Assembly: GCA_025058835.1 (NCBI GenBank)
Contig: JANXEI010000002.1
Location: forward strand, 186,001-250,000
DNA length: 64,000 nucleotides
Source: Acidilobaceae archaeon
GTDB taxonomy: Archaea > Thermoproteota > Thermoprotei_A > Sulfolobales > Acidilobaceae
Direction: 5' to 3'
The notes under the pieces were generated by a model. It ran no database searches. It saw only the letters and a list, made by a program, of their open reading frames with translations, and was not told the origin of the DNA. Of this stretch, positions 41,234 to 49,860 are shown piece by piece; the stretch's first letter is position 1; the number at the start of each line of letters is the position of its first letter. Both the position numbers and the translations under genes were made by a program.

Positions 41234-41906
41234 GGACCTTGTCTCCCAATATGTAGTATTTTCCAGACTCCCTGTGCTCCACCTTCCATATAGGAGCCTC
41301 GTGCTTAACCCTCTCCACTATTCGAGCTAAGGCTGGCAACACCTCTGTCCTTGACCCGCCTGCGACTGCCACAGCGATGGTCATCTCCCCCACCTTCCTC
41401 CAGCCCACGTAATGGTATATAGCCACACCGCTGAGTCCCCATCTCTCGCTCTCCTCCTCCGCTATCCTCCTCAGCACCTTGTGGAGCAGCTCATCAGAAT
41501 GCTCGTAGAACAGCCCCTCTACTCTCTCCCCCGCATTCTGAGCCTTTACGTGGCCTATGAAGGTAGCGACGGCGCCTCGAGAAACAGAGGAGAGCCTGGC
41601 TATCACTGTTCCGAAGTCCAGCTCCGCGTTCGAGAGCACTCCGACCTCTATATGTGCTCCTCCCGCGGGCGGGGGCATTAGGTGCACGGTGCCCACGACT
41701 CTGTCCTCTAGCTCTAGCCTGCTGCCCTCCTCGTCCAGGACAAGCAAGGAGCCGTTGAGAGTTCTGTAGGCCCTATCGAACCTCTCCTCTTTCCTGAGCC
41801 TCTCCACCAGGTCTCTGACAGAAGAGTCGGGAGGCATGTCAAGGACGACCTCTGGAGTTCCCAGAGCGTCCCTGAAGAGGGAGTACAGCTTCACCCTCAC
41901 CATCAA
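41214..41906 (-). CDS. MoaD-MoaE fusion, molybdopterin synthase
   Basis: 230 residues. Residues 1-83 are MoaD (RVKLYSLFRDALGTPEVVL ... HLMPPPAGG), and 85-230 are MoaE (VGVLSNAELDFGTVIARLSS, GAVATFIGHVKAQNAGERV, KHEAPIWKVEH). Molybdopterin synthase normally needs a free MoaD C-terminal Gly-Gly for thiocarboxylation, yet here the GG is joined to MoaE. A similar fusion (MoaX) of mycobacteria is cleaved after the Gly-Gly; the same could happen here. Confidence 0.9.
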   Translation of the reverse strand: MMVRVKLYSLFRDALGTPEVVLDMPPDSSVRDLVERLRKEERFDRAYRTLNGSLLVLDEEGSRLELEDRVVGTVHLMPPPAGGAHIEVGVLSNAELDFGTVIARLSSVSRGAVATFIGHVKAQNAGERVEGLFYEHSDELLHKVLRRIAEEESERWGLSGVAIYHYVGWRKVGEMTIAVAVAGGSRTEVLPALARIVERVKHEAPIWKVEHRESGKYYILGDKVLRVETA

Positions 41907-41949
41907 CTCTGCTCCCTCTCAAGGGAGATGAGGGGGCTTAACTTGCTTT

Positions 41950-42180
41950 CTATATTCTCTTCTTCACTGCCATCTCCTCCAGCTTCTTCTCCATCTCCTT
42001 CGCTAACTTCTCCATCTCCTCTAGAGAGGAGCTGCCGGCCCTGTCGAGGAAGATCTTGAAGAACTTGGCAGCGCACCTGCTGCTGTGGAACCTCAGGGCC
42101 ACGCTACCTTTCGAGAGGACGATGCCCTGTCCCTCTGGGAAGGGACGACCGCACATAATACATTTGTGCTTCATTCTCAC
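41950..42180 (-). CDS. L24e/TRASH-like zinc protein
   Basis: 76 residues. KCIMCGRPFPEGQGIVL near residue 6 and LRFHSSRCAAKFFKIF near 30 give the C-x-x-C and S-x-x-C pattern of the treble-clef L24e/TRASH group, followed by a charged helix. It could be a divergent ribosomal L24e or a metal-sensing TRASH protein. ATG 42180 overlaps the PfkB gene stop by four bases. Confidence 0.65.
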   Translation of the reverse strand: MRMKHKCIMCGRPFPEGQGIVLSKGSVALRFHSSRCAAKFFKIFLDRAGSSSLEEMEKLAKEMEKKLEEMAVKKRI

Positions 42181-43061
42181 ACCTCCAGCTCCTCCCCGTA
42201 CAAAGCCCTGTAGGCCTCCAACAGCTCTTCTCTCTTCGGCATGTTACTGCTCCCTCTCCGGAGGGACTTGAGGGCGCCCGCTACCACTGCAGCCCTCAAG
42301 GACAGCTCCGGGTCCCTCGTCTTGAGGTACGCCACGTTGAAAGTTGCATCAAAGGCATCCCCCGTGCCTGTCACATCCACTGGCCCTCCCAGCCTTGGGG
42401 CAGAGGCCTCTACTAGCTTCCCGTCAGCCGTCACGAGGGCAGCGCCATGGGGGCCGCGCTTTATTATCACCATCTCGTTCCTCCCCCGCAGGAGATCCCT
42501 TGGCTCGGAGGACAAGGCCCTCAGCTCCCTCTCGTTCAGGAACGACCAATTGACGTTGCTGACGGCCTCCTTCACTCCCTTGGGGTCCATGAGGGCTTCG
42601 GCGCCAGGGTCGTAGCTAGAGAGCCGGGGACCCACAGCCGTGCGGAGGACCACCTCTGCCCTCACGCTGGCAAAGTGCAGGTGATCTCCTCCTCCTGGCA
42701 CCATCTCCCCGCTCAGCCCCCTCGTGGACCCTCTGTACGATATCACAGTTCTGGAAGAGTCCCTCCTGCTAGTAAGCACCACTGCTACGTTCGGCTCCCC
42801 CTCCACTACCCTTACGTAAGACGCGTCTATTCCAGCCCTCCTCAGCTCCTCTAGGAAGCCCAGCCTTACTGCTAGGGGGCTGACCAGGGCGATGAGGCTT
42901 ACCCTGTACCCGAGGGAGGCGATCATGAAAGAGTAGTTCGTAGCAGCGCCACCTGCCCCTATCCACAGCTCTTCTGCCAGAACGTTCTCCCCGGCCTCAG
43001 GGTACTCTCTTAGGAACAGGTTCAAGTCCATGTTCAGGTTACCAATGCTCAGGAACCACAA
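42177..43061 (-). CDS. PfkB family carbohydrate or nucleoside kinase
   Basis: 294 residues. GNLNMDLNLFLREYPEAGEN at the N-terminus, GGAATNYSFMIASLG near 35 and VDVTGTGDAFDATFNVAYL near 240 (catalytic aspartate, anion hole GTGD) define the ribokinase/PfkB fold. Substrate could be a sugar, sugar phosphate or nucleoside. Confidence 0.88.
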   Translation of the reverse strand: MWFLSIGNLNMDLNLFLREYPEAGENVLAEELWIGAGGAATNYSFMIASLGYRVSLIALVSPLAVRLGFLEELRRAGIDASYVRVVEGEPNVAVVLTSRRDSSRTVISYRGSTRGLSGEMVPGGGDHLHFASVRAEVVLRTAVGPRLSSYDPGAEALMDPKGVKEAVSNVNWSFLNERELRALSSEPRDLLRGRNEMVIIKRGPHGAALVTADGKLVEASAPRLGGPVDVTGTGDAFDATFNVAYLKTRDPELSLRAAVVAGALKSLRRGSSNMPKREELLEAYRALYGEELEV

Positions 43062-43136
43062 AGCAAGCCCCGGGAGAGTTCTGTCGGGTTATTATATTTG
43101 TCAATGATATAGACCTAACATATAGGTTTTAGACTA

Positions 43137-44456
43137 TTGGCGAAGGGAGGAGGGCTGTTCAACTTGAGCAAGTTCGACGTTGTGGTAGTCGGCGCAGGGC
43201 CAAGCGGTTCTACCGCTGCATACCTACTTGCTAAGGCCGGTTTCAAGGTACTCCTGCTGGAGAGGGGGAGAGGCGCTGGGAGCAAGTTGTTGTGGGGCGG
43301 AAAGGCATATGCTGAACCCCTTCGCAAGGTTTGGCCTGAGCTCGACAAGGAGGCTCCCATTCACAGGTGGGTGACTAAGGAGAGGATAAGCATTGTCTGG
43401 GGGGAGAGGGCTCTCACGCTAGAGTACAAGCTGGGCCGCAAGGTCGCCTTCACCTCTCCCCTCCCTGAGCTAGCAGGCTGGATGGCAAAGAAGGCAGAGA
43501 GCGCCGGGGCCTTGCTGCTCGACGAGGTGCCCGTGGATGAGATAGTGGTGAAGGAGGGCAGAGCAGTGGGGGTGAGGAGCGGTAACGACTTCGTAAGCGC
43601 CGACGTTGTGATAGATGCAGAGGGGGCCAACAGGATCTTGCTGGAGAAGTTGGGGCTGGCAGATAGGCCTAGTCCATACGACATGGCATTGGGGGTGAAG
43701 GAGGTGCTCAGCCTCGATCCTCGCCTAATAGAGGAGAGGTTCGGGCTGGAGAGGGACGAAGGCCTCTCCTGGCTGATCCTGGGCGACATAACTGCTGGCA
43801 TACCCGGCGGAGGCTTTGTGTACACCATGAGGGAGACCATAGGCATAGGGCTCGTCCTCAACATTGGTCACGCGGCGGTAGCTGCAGAGAAGGGGATCCT
43901 CCGCGACCACGTTTCCAGGCTAGTGGAGGGGTTGAGAACGCACCCGTACTTCAGGAACTACTGGAGGGAGGCTGACGTGATCGAGTACGGCGGCAGGATG
44001 ACCATAGAGGGGGGCCTCCGCTTTGTCCCGAAGAGGCTCTACTCCAACGGTTTGCTGGTGGTGGGAGATGCAGCTGGAATGCTGGTGAACACTGGCTACA
44101 CGATCCGCGGCGTAGACACCGCTGTAACTAGCGCAAGGTTAGCAGCTGAGGCAATAATCGAGGCTAGAGATAGGGGAGGCTTTACGGAGGAGAACCTGAG
44201 GGCCTACGAGGAGAAAGTGAGAGAGAGCTATATCTACAGGGACCTGGTAGAGCACAGCGGGATAGCTGAGATATTCGACGATCCGTTCTTCTTCTCGAAA
44301 GTCCCCTCCCTGGCTACGAGGGCTGCTTCAAAACTCTTTGAGGCAGACTACGGCGAGCCCTCCTTGCTAGAAGCGATCAAGAGATCAGCAGAGGAGGAAG
44401 AGATAAGTTTACTCAGGCTCATGCTTAAGGTGGGGAGGGTGGTGAGGAGGATATGA
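43137..44456 (+). CDS. FixC/EtfC-like FAD dehydrogenase (geranylgeranyl reductase superfamily)
   Basis: 439 residues. FDVVVVGAGPSGSTAAYLLA near residue 13 is the FAD site; GLLVVGDAAGMLVNTGYTIR near 302 the second. The family includes FixC, ETF-quinone oxidoreductase and geranylgeranyl reductases. The operon order with a FixX-type ferredoxin and EtfB-EtfA shows it is the FixC/EtfC subunit that passes electrons to quinone. Start TTG 43137. ATGA overlap with fixX. FAD-linked lipid reductase is a less likely alternative. Confidence 0.85.
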   Translation: MAKGGGLFNLSKFDVVVVGAGPSGSTAAYLLAKAGFKVLLLERGRGAGSKLLWGGKAYAEPLRKVWPELDKEAPIHRWVTKERISIVWGERALTLEYKLGRKVAFTSPLPELAGWMAKKAESAGALLLDEVPVDEIVVKEGRAVGVRSGNDFVSADVVIDAEGANRILLEKLGLADRPSPYDMALGVKEVLSLDPRLIEERFGLERDEGLSWLILGDITAGIPGGGFVYTMRETIGIGLVLNIGHAAVAAEKGILRDHVSRLVEGLRTHPYFRNYWREADVIEYGGRMTIEGGLRFVPKRLYSNGLLVVGDAAGMLVNTGYTIRGVDTAVTSARLAAEAIIEARDRGGFTEENLRAYEEKVRESYIYRDLVEHSGIAEIFDDPFFFSKVPSLATRAASKLFEADYGEPSLLEAIKRSAEEEEISLLRLMLKVGRVVRRI

Positions 44457-44746
44457 GTCAGGCTCCCTCTAGGCTCAAAGTCATGAAGCTTGAGGAGCTC
44501 CTCAGGAGAGACGTGTGGGACGTGGACGAGGAGAGACACATAGAGGTTCTGAAACAGGAGGGCTTGCCTCTCAAGGCCCTTCAGCTCCTCTGCCCCATGG
44601 GCTGTTACTCCATGGCCGGCGAGAGGTTGCTGATGAGCTACGAGGGCTGTGTAGAGTGCGGCACGTGTAGGGTGCTCAGCAAGCCGGAACAGATAAGGTG
44701 GGAGTTCCCCAGGAGCGGCAGAGGCATCCAGTACAGGTACACGTAG
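44453..44746 (+). CDS. FixX-like ferredoxin
   Basis: 97 residues. LLCPMGCYSM near residue 46 and YEGCVECGTCRVLS near 65 provide the [4Fe-4S] cysteines in the FixX/ETF-QO pattern. It connects EtfAB with the FixC-like protein. ATG overlaps the stop of the FixC-like gene. Confidence 0.9.
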   Translation: MSQAPSRLKVMKLEELLRRDVWDVDEERHIEVLKQEGLPLKALQLLCPMGCYSMAGERLLMSYEGCVECGTCRVLSKPEQIRWEFPRSGRGIQYRYT

Positions 44747-44755
44747 GTGGTTTAA

Positions 44756-45598
44756 GTGAGGATAGTCGTCGGGGTGAAGTGGGTCCCCAACACCCAAGCT
44801 GTGAGGATAGACCCTGAGACGGGAACCCTCATCAGGAAAGGGGTGCCCTCTATTGTCAACCCCCACGACCTCCCTGCTGTAGAGGCCGCGCTCAGATTAA
44901 GGGAGAGGGTGGGAGGGGAGGTCATTGTAGTCTCCATGGCTCCTCCGCCTGCAGTGAAGGGCTTGGAGCTAGTCTTGGGCATGGGGGCAGACAGGGCAGT
45001 CCTAGTGACTGACAGAGTTTTCGCCGGAGCCGACACCTGGGCTACTAGCTATGTCCTCTCACGTGCTATCCAGAAGATCTCTGCCGAGATAGGGAGGGTG
45101 GATCTAGTGCTTTTCGGTCACGAGACCATCGACTCCAGCACCTCCCATGTACAAGCACAGGTGGCCAGCTGGCTCGACTGGCCCTACGTGTACTATGTTA
45201 GCTCCATCGAGCCCCTGGGGGACAACGCAGTGAGGGTAGAGAGAGAGCTAGAAGAGTACGAGGAGGAGTACGTGGTGGAGCTCCCTGCCGTCGTGAGCAT
45301 AGCCATAAAGGCAATGAAACCGAGGCCAGTTAGCCTTCAGTCCAAGCTCAGGGCGAAGCTGGAGAGGAGGATAATCACCTGGACTAACGCTGACCTCAAG
45401 CTAGATCCTAGGTGCGTGGGCCTCAAGGGATCTCCCACAGTTGTCGCAAAGACCGTGGACATGCCGGAGGTGCCGAGGAAGAAAGAGGTCTACAGGCCAA
45501 GGGATCCGAAAGACGCGGCCAGGTGGATCATTCGCAAAATGGTGGAGGACGAGAAGCTGAGGGAGGTCATGAAAGGGATAGTGGGGGACGAGCTATGA
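44756..45598 (+). CDS. etfB: Electron transfer flavoprotein, beta subunit (EtfB/FixA)
   Basis: 280 residues. RIVVGVKWVPNTQAVRIDPE at the start, HDLPAVEAALRLRERVGGEV near 35 and LVLFGHETIDSSTSHVQAQV near 120 fit EtfB. Start GTG. Overlaps etfA by four bases (ATGA). Bifurcating EtfB proteins carry the second FAD; the deciding residues cannot be judged confidently by eye. Confidence 0.92.
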   Translation: MRIVVGVKWVPNTQAVRIDPETGTLIRKGVPSIVNPHDLPAVEAALRLRERVGGEVIVVSMAPPPAVKGLELVLGMGADRAVLVTDRVFAGADTWATSYVLSRAIQKISAEIGRVDLVLFGHETIDSSTSHVQAQVASWLDWPYVYYVSSIEPLGDNAVRVERELEEYEEEYVVELPAVVSIAIKAMKPRPVSLQSKLRAKLERRIITWTNADLKLDPRCVGLKGSPTVVAKTVDMPEVPRKKEVYRPRDPKDAARWIIRKMVEDEKLREVMKGIVGDEL

Positions 45599-46677
45599 TG
45601 AAGATGGACTGCGAGAAGCTCTGTCCTGAGTGGCCCTGTGAGCCGCCAGAGGAGTACAAGGACGTGTGGGTGGTCGTAGAGGCAGAGGAGGGGAAGCTCA
45701 GCGAGGCCAGCCTCCAGATGCTCACGCCGGGGAGAGCTATTGCAGACAAGCTGAAGGAGAACCTGGTGGGAGTTCTGCTGGGCTACGGGGTCTCGCAGCT
45801 GGCAGAGGAGGTCATAAAGTATGGGGCAGACAGGGTAATAGTGGTGGATGACGAGAGGCTCTCCACCTACTATCCGAGGGTCTACGGGAGTGCCGTAGTA
45901 GAGTTGGCAAAGAAGTACAAGCCCTCCGTTATCCTAGTGGCGGGCACGAGGAGGGGGAGGGAGTTCGCGCCATACGTGGCGAACTCCCTCAAGGCAGGCA
46001 TAACGGCCGACTGTACGGACTTTGACGTTGATGAGACCACAAGGGACGTGCTCCTCATCAGGCCTCCCTTCGCTGCCATCCTGCTGGCCTACATCAAGAC
46101 TCCCTTCAGAAGGCCCCAGATAGGGACGGCCAGGCCTAACGTGTTCCCTGTGCCGAAGAGGGACGAGGGGAGGAGGGGGGAGGTAGTGCTGGAGAGGGTG
46201 GAGATAGGACAGGAGAGCAGGATGAAACTAATCTCGAGGAGGAAGGTGGAGAAGGCTAGAGCGGGCGTGGAGAAGGCTAGCGTTATAGTGTCAGGAGGTC
46301 GAGGGATCGGAGGGCCGGAGGGAATGGAGATGTTGAGGAGGTTGGCGGAACTGCTGGGAGGGACCGTTGGGGCGTCGCGGAAGGCCGTGGATGCGGGCTG
46401 GGCTGATCATGAGATGCAGGTAGGGCAGACGGGCAAGTCGGTGAAGCCCATTCTGTACCTGGCAGTAGGAATAAGCGGGTCTGCGCAACATATGTTGGGA
46501 GTAAGGGAAGCGCAGAGGATAGTAGCCATCAACATAGACCCAGAGGCGTCCATCTTCTCCCAGGCGGACTACTCTGTGGTAGGTGACTATAGGGAGGTAG
46601 TGCCGGCGCTGATCGAGGAGTTAGAGAAGATAAGAAAGGGCGGGGTAAAGGCTCTGAGAGAGATTCTAGAGAGCTAG
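45595..46677 (+). CDS. etfA: Electron transfer flavoprotein, alpha subunit (EtfA/FixB)
   Basis: 360 residues from ATG 45595. The FAD domain shows VIVSGGRGIGGPEGMEML near residue 225, GQTGKSVKPILYLAVGISGS near 280 and AINIDPEASIFSQADYSVVG near 315. The N-terminus has three cysteines (MDCEKLCPEWPCEPP), which may bind an extra Fe-S cluster or only be structural. An upstream extension inside etfB was rejected. Ends overlapping the convergent ferredoxin oxidoreductase by four bases. Confidence 0.92.
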   Translation: MMKMDCEKLCPEWPCEPPEEYKDVWVVVEAEEGKLSEASLQMLTPGRAIADKLKENLVGVLLGYGVSQLAEEVIKYGADRVIVVDDERLSTYYPRVYGSAVVELAKKYKPSVILVAGTRRGREFAPYVANSLKAGITADCTDFDVDETTRDVLLIRPPFAAILLAYIKTPFRRPQIGTARPNVFPVPKRDEGRRGEVVLERVEIGQESRMKLISRRKVEKARAGVEKASVIVSGGRGIGGPEGMEMLRRLAELLGGTVGASRKAVDAGWADHEMQVGQTGKSVKPILYLAVGISGSAQHMLGVREAQRIVAINIDPEASIFSQADYSVVGDYREVVPALIEELEKIRKGGVKALREILES

Positions 46678-47597
46678 ACCTGAATAACTTTCTCCTTGAA
46701 CACCTGGAACGGGTGAGCTATGGGCCTCTTGCCCAAGGGCCTTTTGCCAGGCGGGGAAGAGAGGTAGCCGTTCATTATCTTCTCGAACCTCTCCTCGAGG
46801 GTCTCCTTGTAGGTGTTCTGGTAGAAGATCCCTAGGGGTATCCTCTCGTCGAACTCCATCATCTTCTCCAACATCTTGGGCGCTTTCTCTTTGTGTTCCT
46901 GAGGACTCCTTACTACGGGGTCCCAGCTGGGGTCCTCTGAGAGGTAGTATATCCTTTTCTCGTACCACTCGTTCGTCATGAAGTCGTTATACGTCGGGCA
47001 GGGCTGGAGTATGTCGACGAGCGCTGCCCCTTTGTGCTGGATGGCAGCCTTTATCAGGTCTTTGAGCTGGTTCAGGTGGTAGGCATAACCTCTCGCTATG
47101 AAAGTGTAGCCTGCCGCAAAGGCTAGGAGCAGGGGATTAAGGCTTCCCTGAACGTTCGGATGGGGGAGAGATTTGGTCTGGATCCACGCAGGGAGCGTGG
47201 GCCCAGCTTGTCCCTTCGTGAGGCCGTAGACAGCGTTATCGTAAACTAGTATCGGGATGTCTATGTTTCTCCTCCCTAGGGCTACGAAGTGGCCCCCGCC
47301 TATGCCCAGCAGGTCTCCGTCTCCGCCCGTCACGATCACCGTGAGCTCTGGGTTGGCTAGCTTTACCCCAGATGCCACGGGTATTGCCCTTCCGTGGATC
47401 GTGTGGATGGCGTTGCCCTTGATGTAGTATACAGATCGGGAAGAGCACCCTATTCCGCCCACCACCACTAGATTGCTAGGATCTATGTCCAGCTCAGCGA
47501 GAGCTCTGTATATGGCGTTGAGGATGCCGAAGTCGCCGCAGCCGGGACACCACTGAACCCACGAATCGGTCTTGTAGTCAAGCCACTTACGCGCCAC
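46674..47597 (-). CDS. 2-oxoacid:ferredoxin oxidoreductase, beta subunit
   Basis: 307 residues. QWCPGCGDFGILNAIYRAL near residue 16, VTGGDGDLLGIGGGHFVAL near 92 (thiamine diphosphate/Mg site) and YDNAVYGLTKGQAGPT near 122 are diagnostic. With the fused alpha subunit upstream it makes the two-subunit enzyme known from Sulfolobus and Aeropyrum, oxidising pyruvate, 2-oxoglutarate or similar acids and reducing ferredoxin. Confidence 0.93.
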   Translation of the reverse strand: MARKWLDYKTDSWVQWCPGCGDFGILNAIYRALAELDIDPSNLVVVGGIGCSSRSVYYIKGNAIHTIHGRAIPVASGVKLANPELTVIVTGGDGDLLGIGGGHFVALGRRNIDIPILVYDNAVYGLTKGQAGPTLPAWIQTKSLPHPNVQGSLNPLLLAFAAGYTFIARGYAYHLNQLKDLIKAAIQHKGAALVDILQPCPTYNDFMTNEWYEKRIYYLSEDPSWDPVVRSPQEHKEKAPKMLEKMMEFDERIPLGIFYQNTYKETLEERFEKIMNGYLSSPPGKRPLGKRPIAHPFQVFKEKVIQV

Positions 47598-49488
47598 CGC
47601 TCACTACCACCTCCTTAGCTCCCTCCCTGACTATTTTTTCTACTGCATATACCACCTCGGTATCGTACAGGGGTCTCGCGTTCACCTTCCTCACCCTGTG
47701 GGGCACATATATCCCAGTATGGGCCCTGAGGAGGAAGGAGAGCTGGTCCTGGAAGTTCATCTCCACTCCGATGAGCACCTCGCTCCTGCTCAGCAACTTC
47801 TTTGCCGTCTCTGCTGGGAAGGGGCTAAGGACTCTGAACTGGACGAAGTTTGTCAATATGCCCCTCCTCTCGAGCTCCTCCATGGCGCTCAAGATGATCT
47901 GTTTAGTGGAGCCGAAGGAGATGATAGTTACCCTAGCCTCAGGATCTCCGTGAAGCACGAGCTTCTCCTCCTCTGGGATCGACCTTGCTATTGTTTCCCA
48001 CTTCCTTGCCCTCTTTGCTACCATCTCCTCCCTGTCCACGGGGTCCTCCGTCACGTGACCGTGCTCGTCGTGCTCGAGGCTGCTTATTAGCATCGGGACC
48101 TTACCCAGAGGCGCCATGGGGCTTATGCCGTCCTCTGTGATCTCGTATCTCATGTACTCGCTACCTGGCGAATCTTCCCTCTTCCCTCTTGACAGCTCAA
48201 CGTTGCTTACGTCAAGCTCCCATTCGTCCAGCACAGCTACAGTAGAGGCCAAGTACTTGTCCAGAAGGTGCACCACAGGGGTCTGGAACTCCTCTGCCCA
48301 GTTCATGGCCTTGATGGCATCGAAGAAGGCCTCCCTGTGATCGCCAGATGCCACCACTATCTTAGGCGTATCGCCGTGGCCTGAGAAGATAGCGTGGAGG
48401 AGATCTTGCTGACCTTGCCTCGTAGCAATTCCTGTGCTGGGTCCAGCCCTCATCCAGAGGGATATCACGACTGGTATCTCTGCCATAACTCCCATGCTTA
48501 TCGCCTCGTTCATAAGGCTGAACCCAGGGCCGCTAGTGGAGGTGGAGGCCCTAGCGCCTGCCGCCGCAGCCCCGAGAGCTAGGTTGATGGCTGCCAGCTC
48601 GTCCTCTGCCTGCAGCACCAATATGGATATCTTCGACCCGTTTACGTCCTCCTTGTACATGTTCTCCTCTACGTAGAACGCCTCATCTGACGAGGGGGTG
48701 ATTGGATAGAAGGTCTGGAAGGTAAGGCCTCCTAGCACCTTACCCATAGCCACTACGTCGTTCCCGCTTGCCAACATTCTGCTCCTCCCCCTGTGAGGCC
48801 CGTTAGGCAGGGCCTTCTGCTTCCCGAAGCTTGACTCCACGTACTCCATGGCTATCCTTGCAGCCACGAGGTTTGGCTTCAACACTTTCGGCCTGTTGCC
48901 GAACTGGAGCTCTATACCTTTCGCAATGTAATCGTACTCAACTCCGGCAAGATAGAGGCCTGCTGCAAGGCCTATGATGTTCACGGTCTTTGCGATAGCA
49001 GAGAGAGGCGAGGCTGTCTCATCGGAGACCTTCTTGAGTATGGACTTTAACGGCAGACCTACCGGCACAGCTCCCTTCTCCTCTACAAACTTGACTGCAC
49101 TCCCTACCGTAGCTCCACCTTTCGGTGCAAGAGCCTCCTTCACTCGTCTCTTCAGGGAGCTCTCCATAGAGGGTATCTTGCTCACTTCCTGGTCTTGGGA
49201 GTCTGCATCGTAGACGAAGTAGCTCTTTGTAGAGATGTCCCACATGTGAGTGAAGGCGCTCTCGGCATCCAGAGCGATGACGAGATCGACGGGGATCCTG
49301 AGGGCCCTCGCAGGCTTCTCTGTGAACCTGAGGTGGAAGTAGCTGTGAGCCCCCATTATGTTACTATGGTACTCTCTGGTGCCGATGACGTTGAAGCCCT
49401 TGACGACTACTGTCTTGAGAGCCACTTGGCCCGCGGACTCTATGCCTCCTCCCTGGGGCCCTCCGATGATCATGCAGACATCTGTCAT
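47587..49488 (-). CDS. 2-oxoacid:ferredoxin oxidoreductase, fused gamma-alpha subunit
   Basis: 633 residues. The N-terminal ~190 residues are the gamma domain (IGGPQGGGIESAGQVALKTV) and the rest the alpha domain with TFYPITPSSDEAFYVEENM near 257, the YPITP motif of Sulfolobus-type enzymes that contacts substrate. STSGPGFSLMNEAISMG near 315 is conserved. It overlaps the beta subunit gene by 11 bases. Confidence 0.93.
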   Translation of the reverse strand: MTDVCMIIGGPQGGGIESAGQVALKTVVVKGFNVIGTREYHSNIMGAHSYFHLRFTEKPARALRIPVDLVIALDAESAFTHMWDISTKSYFVYDADSQDQEVSKIPSMESSLKRRVKEALAPKGGATVGSAVKFVEEKGAVPVGLPLKSILKKVSDETASPLSAIAKTVNIIGLAAGLYLAGVEYDYIAKGIELQFGNRPKVLKPNLVAARIAMEYVESSFGKQKALPNGPHRGRSRMLASGNDVVAMGKVLGGLTFQTFYPITPSSDEAFYVEENMYKEDVNGSKISILVLQAEDELAAINLALGAAAAGARASTSTSGPGFSLMNEAISMGVMAEIPVVISLWMRAGPSTGIATRQGQQDLLHAIFSGHGDTPKIVVASGDHREAFFDAIKAMNWAEEFQTPVVHLLDKYLASTVAVLDEWELDVSNVELSRGKREDSPGSEYMRYEITEDGISPMAPLGKVPMLISSLEHDEHGHVTEDPVDREEMVAKRARKWETIARSIPEEEKLVLHGDPEARVTIISFGSTKQIILSAMEELERRGILTNFVQFRVLSPFPAETAKKLLSRSEVLIGVEMNFQDQLSFLLRAHTGIYVPHRVRKVNARPLYDTEVVYAVEKIVREGAKEVVVSGGA

Positions 49489-49491
49489 TAT

Positions 49492-49791
49492 TTATCCCTC
49501 ATATATCTCTTCCTTTACGTCGGGTTCTACGTATGCAGACCTAAATATTCTATGCCCATAGCTCCAGTGTAGCATAGCCTCCTCCCTCCCCAACCTAGTC
49601 TTGCAGGTGGAGCACCAGTAAAGGCGTTCCGCCTTGAGCTCCATCACAGAATAGCTGGCGCAGTAATAGTCGTCAAACGTCGCTTCTAGCCACATCGTAC
49701 AGTAACCTATGAAAGGATAGTGGACGTGGGGGAGCCAGTTCCAGCAGGAAGCGCAAGAAACCCGAGTCGAGGACCTCGGGAGCTGAGCCAT
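49492..49791 (-). CDS. Cysteine-containing protein upstream of the ferredoxin oxidoreductase
   Basis: 99 residues. VSCASCWNWL near residue 12 and YWCSTCKTRLGRE near 58 give two C-x-x-C pairs plus single cysteines. WSYGHRIFRSAYVEPDVKEE closes the protein. Its stop lies three bases before the alpha subunit ATG, so it is likely the first gene of that operon. A zinc or Fe-S role is inferred. Confidence 0.55.
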   Translation of the reverse strand: MAQLPRSSTRVSCASCWNWLPHVHYPFIGYCTMWLEATFDDYYCASYSVMELKAERLYWCSTCKTRLGREEAMLHWSYGHRIFRSAYVEPDVKEEIYEG

Positions 49792-49860
49792 AACTTATCT
49801 CCACGCTCGGAGGGGACTCCAAAACTTAAGTTTTACAGATATACGACGGTCAGGAGAAAG

